DNA of 64,000 nt, taken from positions 4,841,001 through 4,905,000 of the forward strand of contig NZ_JAQFIL010000001.1 of assembly GCF_029504655.1 (NCBI RefSeq). The letters run 5' to 3'. Source of the DNA: Catalinimonas alkaloidigena. GTDB taxonomy: Bacteria; Bacteroidota; Bacteroidia; Cytophagales; Cyclobacteriaceae. Shown here piece after piece: positions 55,351 to 62,772 of the stretch. Positions within the stretch are counted from its first letter, which is position 1. Each line of letters starts with the position of its first letter. The notes under the pieces are model-generated. The model was not told the origin of the DNA. It was given only the letters and a program-made list of their open reading frames with translations, and did no database searches. Both the position numbers and the translations under genes were made by a program.

Positions 55351-56379
55351 TTACTTTTTTTCAAACCAAACTGTTTTGCCTTGCCTTTTCACCCGCATAT
55401 CATATAGCGTGGCTAGTTTATCGAACAAAAGCTCTACCTGCTCTACTGGTACTGACCCTGTATAGTGCTCTTGTAGCCAAACTTTATTGTTTGTTTCAAT
55501 TTTCCATCCATAGGTATCTTCCAGCCGACGAAAAATATCGGCAACTGTTTGATTGTCAAAGCTAAGTTTCTGTTCCTTCCAGGAAGTATAAACTTTATCA
55601 TTAACCGACCGTTTTGCCAGACGAGGCTGTTGTTCATTGAATTCAACCATTTCTCCAGGTTCAAGCATGAGCGAGTCTTTGAACGTATCATGTACTAATA
55701 CGCTACCTTCACTCAGCACCACTTGCGCCTGTTTCTTTCTGCTTCGCACATTAAACGCCGTACCCAATACCTCTACCTGTATGTGACTTGTATGTACCGT
55801 GAACTTTACAGGCACCCCGCTGACCTGAACGTTTTTCTTTTTTTGCTTAGTTACATGAAAAAAAGCCTCTCCATCAAGCCATACTTCTCTTGTTTCTGCT
55901 GCAGTGTCCCAAACTGTTGCATAACGCAGTTGTGTATTACCGTTGAGTACAACTTCAGAGCCATCTGGTAAAATAACACTTTGTTGTTTTCCATAAGGGG
56001 TCACAATATATTGCCAGTCATGACTTTCTGCCTGCCACCAGAAATAATATCCAAAACTTAGCAATAATAAAACAGAAGCAGCGATAGCACGCCTTGGTAT
56101 GCTCCTTCGGTAAAATGAAACCGGTTTTGCATCACCCATACTTGCCTGAATTTGTTGCCAATCTTGTTCTAAATAATTAGCAACAGAAGCCGTTTCCTTT
56201 GAAATAAGCGCTATAATTATTTGTCTTGCCTCTTCTACTTCGGTTCTCTTTTCAGGATGCAAATACAACCAAGATTGCCAGAAACTCTCATGATGCACAG
56301 TTGGAGCAGTTACCCATTCATAGAAGAAGGCATCTTGTACAAACTCGTCAATAGTGAAACTTTTATATTCCTCTTCCAA
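55351..56379 (-). CDS. FecR-family anti-sigma factor, PUL 3
   Basis: The 342-residue protein shows VQDAFFYEWVTAPTVHHESF at the N-terminus, a membrane segment at about 93-110 (AIAASVLLLLSFGYYFWW), the FecR domain (QQSVILPDGSEVVLNGNTQL, VLGTAFNVRSRKKQAQVVL) and a C-terminal DUF4974 domain (VADIFRRLEDTYGWKIETN). It should control the sigma factor encoded 165 bases upstream, in response to the SusC encoded 72 bases downstream. Confidence 0.92.
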   Translation of the reverse strand: MEEEYKSFTIDEFVQDAFFYEWVTAPTVHHESFWQSWLYLHPEKRTEVEEARQIIIALISKETASVANYLEQDWQQIQASMGDAKPVSFYRRSIPRRAIAASVLLLLSFGYYFWWQAESHDWQYIVTPYGKQQSVILPDGSEVVLNGNTQLRYATVWDTAAETREVWLDGEAFFHVTKQKKKNVQVSGVPVKFTVHTSHIQVEVLGTAFNVRSRKKQAQVVLSEGSVLVHDTFKDSLMLEPGEMVEFNEQQPRLAKRSVNDKVYTSWKEQKLSFDNQTVADIFRRLEDTYGWKIETNNKVWLQEHYTGSVPVEQVELLFDKLATLYDMRVKRQGKTVWFEKK

Positions 56380-56544
56380 GAGATCTTTAGTTTTACTATT
56401 ATTAGGAAGGGAATAGCAAGAATCTAACGGTTGTTTCTTGAGTTTTTTTACTTTTTTTCATCCTCTACAATAAAAAACTGATATACTTATAGTTGTCATA
56501 TCGTAAACAGGATTACGTTGCCAGTATGGCAATAAGATAAGACG

Positions 56545-57117
56545 CTATAGAAAAAATAGCATCAATAGAAAAAATTGATCAGTTGGTTTTTTTAGTAGCC
56601 GACGTAAGTTTGTCATGGCTAGGTAAGCTAAATTATACACGGTGTTGATATGGATATCCATACGTTCTGCTATACTCTGATTATCCATATTTTCATAAAA
56701 GCGAAGATAAACCACTTCCTGCTGTTTGTGGCTTAAACTCTGAATCGCATCTTGGATCTTCAACATTTGAAGACTTGTTTTTTCTGAGGCGATCAAATCA
56801 TCTTCATGTGAAGACTGAATAGTAACAGCCAACATATTCTGAGTGTGTACTTCCCGTTGTGCATTCAGTTGCTTGACAAGCAGTCGACGCATTCCTTGAT
56901 AAAGGTAGGGCCGTACTTGATTCGTATCTCCAAGATGCTCCCGCCTTCGCCATAAATCAACAAATAATGTCTGGACGGTATCTCTAATTGTTTCAGTATC
57001 AGTAGTAAAACGATATCCATAATGGTATATGGCAGTGTAGTGTAATCGGTACAGTCGCTCAAATGCCTGCCGGTCACCCTTACGAAATGCATTCCACAGG
57101 TTTACTTCATTTTTCAA
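56545..57117 (-). CDS. ECF sigma factor (FecI-like), PUL 3
   Basis: The 190-residue factor has region 2 (AFERLYRLHYTAIYHYGYRF, IRDTVQTLFVDLWRRREHLG) and region 4 (LSHKQQEVVYLRFYENMDNQ, SIAERMDIHINTVYNLAYLA). It ends DQFFLLMLFFL, a hydrophobic tail like those of the other two. It heads PUL 3. It is the shortest of the three because its N-terminal extension is missing. Confidence 0.92.
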   Translation of the reverse strand: MKNEVNLWNAFRKGDRQAFERLYRLHYTAIYHYGYRFTTDTETIRDTVQTLFVDLWRRREHLGDTNQVRPYLYQGMRRLLVKQLNAQREVHTQNMLAVTIQSSHEDDLIASEKTSLQMLKIQDAIQSLSHKQQEVVYLRFYENMDNQSIAERMDIHINTVYNLAYLAMTNLRRLLKKPTDQFFLLMLFFL

Positions 57118-57501
57118 TTGAGATATTGATATTATTAATGAAATTGTAATAACAGCTCTTATTTAAACAAAATATTGGCGATATGAAAATTTACATTAAT
57201 AAAATTATCTACGCGTGAAGTTATGTCTCCAGAAACTGGTATTAAAGAAAGTCGTAGCTACCTAGATAGTTGTTATTTAAACAAGCTTTAGTTTTCTTCT
57301 TTTCTGATAGCCTATCTCTGATTTAGTAATTTTAAATTGTTTGGACTGATTTTGAGGAAACTTTGTCTTACAGTTTTGACTTCTGGTAGTTGCTAAGCTA
57401 GTAGCAACCAAGTCTAGCAAAGGTTTGAATTATGCGCTCAGTTAGATCATAAGAACAAAACTTTTGGTTTGCTACTCAGCACAGTTGACGCAAACCCCGG
57501 G
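57118..57501. other. Intergenic region upstream of PUL 3
   Basis: About 380 AT-rich bases containing the promoter of the sigma gene and the transcript end of the MDR gene. No gene, hairpin terminator or repeat could be supported. Confidence 0.55.
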
Positions 57502-58491
57502 CTAGTAAGATGTGCTTTTTCGTCTTGCATCTACCTCTGCTATGTCTTCCCATAGCATGGCCACTTTTCCCCGGGTGCGCATGGCTTCAATATAACCTAT
57601 GGCTTCTGGGATGTCTTTGTAAGAATAAGTCTTCTCTACGTATACTTGGACTTTTCCATTTTGAATTAAAGATGCTAGTGTCTCTAAATCTTTGGTGTTG
57701 GCTTTCGCTGTAAATTGCTGTAGTGGGAATTTACTTGTAGCTCTCTTCAAGAGCAAAGATATCATATGACCCAAGCTAGTAAAACCTACCATAACCCCTC
57801 GCTGGCCCATGCGTTTGTAGTCTGAATGAAAAAGATTGCCATGTGTGTCAATGATGAGGTCGTATTTCCCATTGTGATGATGGATATTTTCTTTATCATA
57901 TGCAATCACTTGATCAGCACCTAAAGCCTTGACAAAGGCAATGTTTTTACTGGAACAAACAGCTGTTACTTTAGCCCCATAGGCTCTTGCAATTTGTACC
58001 GTAAAATGACCGACACCTCCTGAAGCGCCATTGATGAAAACTGACTCTCCCTCTTTAAGTTGTCCATGATTGACAAGTGCCTGCAAAGCTGTTAGTCCTG
58101 CGATAGGAACACAGGCCATTTCAGCAAAACCTGTTCCCTCAGGCATTTTGCTACATTCATTGGCTACTACAGGTGTATATTCAGCAAAAGCCCCGCCTTC
58201 AAGGGATTCTCCAAATACCCGATCGCCAACCTTAAAATGCTTTACATGTCTGCCTACTTCCTCCACGATGCCTGCAAAATCAGCCCCCAGGATTTTATTT
58301 GTGGGTTTGAACAATCCGAAAGAGAAGCGTGCAAAAAAGGGTTTTCCCCGAAGAATATGCCAGTCAGCGGGATTAGCTGAATTTGCTACAACTTTAACCA
58401 GGAATTGGTCATCTTTCAAAGAGGGCTTTTCTACCTCTTCCAGTTGAAGCACTTCAGGTCCTCCATACTTTGTCTTTGTAAAGGCTTTCAT
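57502..58491 (-). CDS. NAD(P)H-dependent MDR-family oxidoreductase (quinone-reductase-like)
   Basis: The 329-residue enzyme is a zinc-independent medium-chain dehydrogenase/reductase. It has the GroES-like domain (NSANPADWHILRGKPF, LGADFAGIVEEVGRHVKHF, KVGDRVFGE) and a Rossmann domain (INGASGGVGHFTVQIARAYG, AKVTAVCSS) with C-terminal VYVEKTYSYKDIPEAIGYIE. It lacks the structural and catalytic cysteines of zinc alcohol dehydrogenases, as expected for quinone reductases. The likely role is NAD(P)H-dependent reduction of reactive carbonyls or quinones in the cytoplasm. It stands alone and has no evident link to the PULs. Confidence 0.9.
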   Translation of the reverse strand: MKAFTKTKYGGPEVLQLEEVEKPSLKDDQFLVKVVANSANPADWHILRGKPFFARFSFGLFKPTNKILGADFAGIVEEVGRHVKHFKVGDRVFGESLEGGAFAEYTPVVANECSKMPEGTGFAEMACVPIAGLTALQALVNHGQLKEGESVFINGASGGVGHFTVQIARAYGAKVTAVCSSKNIAFVKALGADQVIAYDKENIHHHNGKYDLIIDTHGNLFHSDYKRMGQRGVMVGFTSLGHMISLLLKRATSKFPLQQFTAKANTKDLETLASLIQNGKVQVYVEKTYSYKDIPEAIGYIEAMRTRGKVAMLWEDIAEVDARRKSTSY

Positions 58492-58638
58492 CCTGAATTG
58501 TTTTATCTGCTTTACGAATGGCTAATATTTTATACTCCGTTTTTAAGAAGATGCATTTGATAGACTGATGAGTGAACTCATCGTGATTATCTACAATATA
58601 ATGCTTCACTATGGGCTTCACAATAAATTGTCTCAAGC

Positions 58639-58662
58639 AATTCGGTGACCTATTCCGTGACC
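58639..58662. repeat. Tandem 12-base repeat, AATTCGGTGACC type
   Basis: AATTCGGTGACC (58639-58650) is followed directly by TATTCCGTGACC (58651-58662), matching at 10 of 12 bases. A related TATTCGGTGAGC is at 58841-58852, and ATTCGGTGACC recurs at 8700-8710 beside the IS3 element. The set could mark recombination or element-end sites. Confidence 0.45.
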
Positions 58663-58756
58663 AGGCCTATTTTTATTTCACAAATTGCTGGTTTTCAGTT
58701 GTTTGAAATTATTATTCAGAGCGATACACTCTGCATCTTTAATTCATTGACTCACA

Positions 58757-58788
58757 AAACCCTTCAAATTTTAAGATTTGAAGGGTTT
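58757..58788 (+). terminator. Perfect 13-bp hairpin, terminator-like, no adjacent plus-strand gene
   Basis: AAACCCTTCAAAT (58757-58769) pairs perfectly with ATTTGAAGGGTTT (58776-58788) around a six-base loop and is followed by CTTGTTGTT. This is a typical terminator shape for the plus strand, yet no intact plus-strand gene precedes it. Confidence 0.65.
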
Positions 58789-58946
58789 CTTGTTGTTACG
58801 CCCTACATTTTATTCACCAATTCTTATTTCTTAGGTTACCTATTCGGTGAGCTTTTTGAGCAAATCACTCTCATAGATTGTATTTAAATGATATGTTTTA
58901 GCGCATACAAAACAGAATAACTAGCCCTACTTTTATACGCTAAACA

Positions 58947-59093
58947 ATGCGTTCTTCGTCTAAAAAAAAAATTGTTGCTCAGTGGTATTGCCAGGTAGAA
59001 GCTTCACTAATAACACAACTTTTACTATTCTTTTTTCTCTCTCTTATTCATTCGGCCATCGCATACTCTTCAGAAAAGATGAAAGAGTTCTAG
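58947..59093 (+). pseudogene. Possible remnant with signal-peptide-like N-terminus
   Basis: A 48-codon frame from ATG 58947 begins with a basic stretch (MRSSSKKKIVAQWYCQ) and a hydrophobic segment (ITQLLLFFFLSLIHSAIAYS), then stops. The next frame over continues with coiled-coil-like text (LADENRRIKELNEKFMQVKV). This resembles the broken start of an exported or membrane protein, but no family is recognised. It may also be chance. Confidence 0.3.
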
Positions 59094-59408
59094 CTGATGA
59101 GAACCGAAGGATAAAAGAACTCAATGAGAAGTTCATGCAAGTGAAAGTGAGTAAATCTTTAAAGAGGAAGCTTACATTTATATAATCAGTTTTTAGTCAC
59201 TTGTAAATCATTCTTTAGCGTATTAACATAAATCAAAATTATAGGCTGAAGGAAAATGAGCTACAAGTGACAGAATTGGAAATAATGTTAAATCAACAAA
59301 ATCAAGCTCATAATTTTGTGCAATTATTCATATCATTTTATCTCCCTCCGGGTCGGTAATGTCATTCCCGGACTTTTCAGTTTCCAAATCAAATAATCTT
59401 TTATCATC

Positions 59409-62400
59409 TTATTTGCTGGACAGCTTTTTTTCCAGCGGATGTTCACGGAGTAATTCGTCAGGAGAATAGAAGCCTGTCTGTCCAGATACTTCCTCCCTCA
59501 CCACTCTAACTTTTTCAGGATCAATGGCGGAGGACTGGTTACCGAAGGAGTTACGCACAAAGGTAAGTACCGCAGCTACTTCCTCATCATTTAGCATGCC
59601 GCCAAATGGTGTCATCGGTACCTGCCCGGGGTATTCTTTGCCTTTTACTTCAATAGGGCCCATCAGGCCTTTAAGCACAATTTTGATCAGCCGCTCTTCG
59701 CTTCCATTGACCCAGGGAGTTTGCGACAGCGGAGGAAAACCAGAAGCTGTCAGCCCTTTTCCATCCAGCTGATGGCAGGTACTGCAATATCCCTCACGAT
59801 TATATATTTCTTTCCCTTTCAGAAAGAGTTCTCTTTCTTTACCCTTCAGCGAGGTTTTTACTGCTATTTCTTCTTTCTCCTGCCGAGGGTGTCCATTCAG
59901 ATGCGCCAGCGCTGTTTCATAAGCATCAATGATCCAGTCATCCAAAGGTTGTTTACCCGCAGCTTCTACGATAGGCAGCCCCACCTCTTTGTCTAGCCAG
60001 GAGGCAGCAGTGATGGCCTCCAGCCTTACCCTGCCATGCTTGTCATTGGCTGCCTGCATCAAAAGTTCGGGCTGATCTTCTATCTGATGGGCGTTATAAC
60101 GCAATACGCGCACCGCAGCTGCCCGCACATGGAAATCTTCTGACCGTAACAACTGGCGTAGCAGGGATTCATCCACTTTGTTGAACCCCCAGCTTACCCA
60201 CAGGGCTTCCAGAAGGTGGTGTTCGTAGCGTGGATCATCCTGATCCAGGCGGTCTATCCAGTTGTAGAGGCTGGCCTGTACTTCTGAGGCGGCATAGCGG
60301 CGAAGCTCACGGCGGCTACGCGAGCGGGTTCTGTACTCCGGAAGCTTCAGGTTGTCCAGCAGCACTTCTATGCTGGCACCATCTACTTTGGCAGGCTCTA
60401 TCAATGGGCGAGAAGGATAAGTGACTCTGTAGATACGTCCGTGTACATGATCACGGTAAGGGTCACGAGCATTATGCTGCATATGCCCGATAAGCACATT
60501 GTGCCAGTCTGCTATATACAGTGAGCCATCAGGGGCAAACTCCATATCTACCGGACGAAAGTTTTTATCTTCGCTCCAAATCAAGTCATAACGGTGTTCA
60601 CTATGATAGCCAGTGCCATCATCTATCAGCTTATGTTGCTTGGTGCCCAAAAAGCCAATGGTATTATTGATTAGCAGATCGCCTTGCACCTCATCAGGAA
60701 AGTGACGGCTGGAGACAAACTCTAAGCCGGAAGTAGGGCGTACCCTATGGGCCTCTTCTATCAGATTTCTGGACTTGGGAGTCACTACCCCATACATAGG
60801 CTTAACGGTACCGGGCATCATCCAATGCACATCAGGGCCGGAAGTATCGGCAAAGAAATCCTGTCCCCACTCATCAAAAGCAATACCCCAGGGGTTAGGG
60901 ATATAAAGCTGGGCGGCTCTTTCCAGTTTTTTACGGTTAGGATCATAGCGATAAAATCCACCATTGGTGCCTCTTACCGGGCCATAGGGGGTTTCTACAC
61001 TTGTACGTAAAAATGTCCCCTCTCCCATATAAATCGCTCCAGAAGGATCGGTAGTATATGCACTGTGTGCATGATGCGTGTCATGATCATCAAAACCACT
61101 CAACAGAATTTCGTGGGTATCTGCACGATCATCTCCATCCAGGTCCTGATACAGCATCAGGTTAGTTCCCTGAGAGATGTATACGCCCTCAGCGGCTATG
61201 GTAAAACCCAGCGGTAAGTGAAGACTATCAGCAAAAGTAGTTTGCTGGTCGGCACGGCCGTCACCGTCCGTATCTTCCAGAATAATAAGTTTGTCGTTGG
61301 GCTTAGCGTCGCCGGGCTTATAGTGAGGGTAGCTGGGCATGGTAGCTACCCAGAGGCGCCCTTTATTGTCAAAAGCTATCTGCACAGGGTTGGCCAGGTC
61401 ATCAAAGTCCTGTTCGGAGGCAAATAGCTCTATTTTGTAACCGGGAGGCGTGTGCAGTTTGTCTAAAGCATCCTGACCATAGAGGTATTCGGGATTGCCG
61501 TTTTTCTTACTGGGTTTGTAATTGGTTTTGATATCAGGCAGCTTTTTCGTTTTGGCATCTGCAGCAGCCAGATCCATTTTTTTGCCCTGGGCAGCCTGCC
61601 AGATGGCTTCATCACGTAGGGCGGTCATCTCTCGGATTTTCTCAATCTCAGCAGGATAATTTTCTGGCCCGAAAGGGTTGTAACGGCGCCCGTAGGCATG
61701 TACTCCGTTTGGTATTTTATAATCGTTGTGCCACATCCAGTTCTTCTCCATCACTGCGGCATGCACCAGCTCACGATGCGCTGCAGCTTCGGCCTCTTTC
61801 TCTCCGAAAAGTTTGTTGACCAAAGATTCAGAAAACTTCGCATAAGCTGCATCAGTAAGTTGAAAGCCATCTATGGTAAGAGGTGCTTCGCTCTCCTGAT
61901 ACCAGGATTTAGTAGGGGAATACATATCTACAAAATGAACCCCCTCATATTTTGCCGCTACCTCTTCCATCGCTTGAGCATACAAGGATAGATTAGCGTT
62001 TTCCTGCTGGCCATCAGGAAGATCAAACTGATCAGAAAGGTCTTCAAATGCAATAGGCGATACCAGGGCCAGTTGAGGAGCATGCTCACCATTGTACTGC
62101 TGGTCGAGCGTATGCTGCACAAACGCATCCAGCTCAGCCTTATAACTTTCTATTCCACTTTCTCCCTGAAATGACTCGCTATAACCAAAGAAAGCGATGA
62201 TGATGTCAGCTTCCAGTCGCGTAAGCCATTGGTCTTCTGTTTCAAAATGACCTTTGCTGTCGGAGTTGAGTCCTTTGTCGGTAGTGGAGAAATGTCCGCT
62301 GCTATCAGGGTAGTTGGCCAGGGCAGTCTGGTATTTTTCTGCTCCGGGAAATGCCCAGGGAGAGTTTCGGCTGGCATGCGGCCTGAAGCCGGGGGTATTG

Positions 62401-62636
62401 CCGCCATCGCTCATGTTACGGATAAAAAGGAGGCTGTCTGGGTAGCGTAGCTGAAGTTCGGTCTCAAAGTAACCGTAGTTCATCATCCTTGAACTCAGGT
62501 TGTTACCGATCAGCAGGATGTGGTCACTTTTTGAAAGCTTTAGTTTTGGGGTTTCTGATGAGCTGCACCCCCATATGCAGGCAGCTATAATGCCCATGCA
62601 TATAGTGTGGAAGAGTGTTCTGAAGCTGGTTGTCAT
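59409..62636 (-). CDS. Multidomain lipoprotein: SGNH hydrolase, propeller, HEAT repeats, cytochrome c
   Basis: The 1075-residue protein starts with a lipoprotein signal (IIAACIWGCSSSE). Domains follow: an SGNH/GDSL-type region (about 38-275; HILLIGNNLSSRMMNYGYFE, IIIAFFGYSESF, VDMYSPTKSWYQ), a PVC-type six-bladed propeller (about 390-740; DDLANPVQIAFDNKGRLWVA, EDTDGDGRADQQTTFADSL, PNPWGIAFDEWGQDFFADTS), HEAT-like helices (about 770-920; FHVRAAAVRVLRYNAH) and a cytochrome c with CSTCH at 951-955 and probable axial Met1007 (VPMTPFGGML). It is probably a surface or periplasmic redox enzyme acting on sugars. It lies 136 bases downstream of a SusD gene. Confidence 0.85.
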   Translation of the reverse strand: MTTSFRTLFHTICMGIIAACIWGCSSSETPKLKLSKSDHILLIGNNLSSRMMNYGYFETELQLRYPDSLLFIRNMSDGGNTPGFRPHASRNSPWAFPGAEKYQTALANYPDSSGHFSTTDKGLNSDSKGHFETEDQWLTRLEADIIIAFFGYSESFQGESGIESYKAELDAFVQHTLDQQYNGEHAPQLALVSPIAFEDLSDQFDLPDGQQENANLSLYAQAMEEVAAKYEGVHFVDMYSPTKSWYQESEAPLTIDGFQLTDAAYAKFSESLVNKLFGEKEAEAAAHRELVHAAVMEKNWMWHNDYKIPNGVHAYGRRYNPFGPENYPAEIEKIREMTALRDEAIWQAAQGKKMDLAAADAKTKKLPDIKTNYKPSKKNGNPEYLYGQDALDKLHTPPGYKIELFASEQDFDDLANPVQIAFDNKGRLWVATMPSYPHYKPGDAKPNDKLIILEDTDGDGRADQQTTFADSLHLPLGFTIAAEGVYISQGTNLMLYQDLDGDDRADTHEILLSGFDDHDTHHAHSAYTTDPSGAIYMGEGTFLRTSVETPYGPVRGTNGGFYRYDPNRKKLERAAQLYIPNPWGIAFDEWGQDFFADTSGPDVHWMMPGTVKPMYGVVTPKSRNLIEEAHRVRPTSGLEFVSSRHFPDEVQGDLLINNTIGFLGTKQHKLIDDGTGYHSEHRYDLIWSEDKNFRPVDMEFAPDGSLYIADWHNVLIGHMQHNARDPYRDHVHGRIYRVTYPSRPLIEPAKVDGASIEVLLDNLKLPEYRTRSRSRRELRRYAASEVQASLYNWIDRLDQDDPRYEHHLLEALWVSWGFNKVDESLLRQLLRSEDFHVRAAAVRVLRYNAHQIEDQPELLMQAANDKHGRVRLEAITAASWLDKEVGLPIVEAAGKQPLDDWIIDAYETALAHLNGHPRQEKEEIAVKTSLKGKERELFLKGKEIYNREGYCSTCHQLDGKGLTASGFPPLSQTPWVNGSEERLIKIVLKGLMGPIEVKGKEYPGQVPMTPFGGMLNDEEVAAVLTFVRNSFGNQSSAIDPEKVRVVREEVSGQTGFYSPDELLREHPLEKKLSSK

Positions 62637-62772
62637 GTATTAGTTGTTATCGTAGAGGGTATGCTTATCTGTTCAGCCTTGTAGGCGTTTGTATACTCAA
62701 AGCAGAGAAGATAAGTGAAGCTTGTCACCTATCCTCTCTTCAGTATATGAGAATTATAGCGTATGTGTCTGA

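Larger units (their letters stand above)
58492..59408. other. Gene-poor region with a lone terminator and short repeats
   Basis: About 900 bases without a firm gene. It contains the repeat words at 58639-58662 and 58841, the strong hairpin at 58757-58788 and a possible signal-peptide remnant at 58947. Coding-like text in broken frames, rich in charged coiled-coil residues (LADENRRIKELNEKFMQVKV near 59090; RLKENELQVTELEIMLNQ near 59245), suggests a decayed gene. Confidence 0.5.

Noticed and set aside
58454..58636. 60-codon minus-strand frame overlapping the MDR gene start
   Set aside because: It overlaps a firm gene in another frame and resembles nothing known.
58645..58887. 80-codon plus-strand frame running through the hairpin at 58757
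   Set aside because: It reads through a perfect terminator hairpin and the repeat words; composition is not protein-like.
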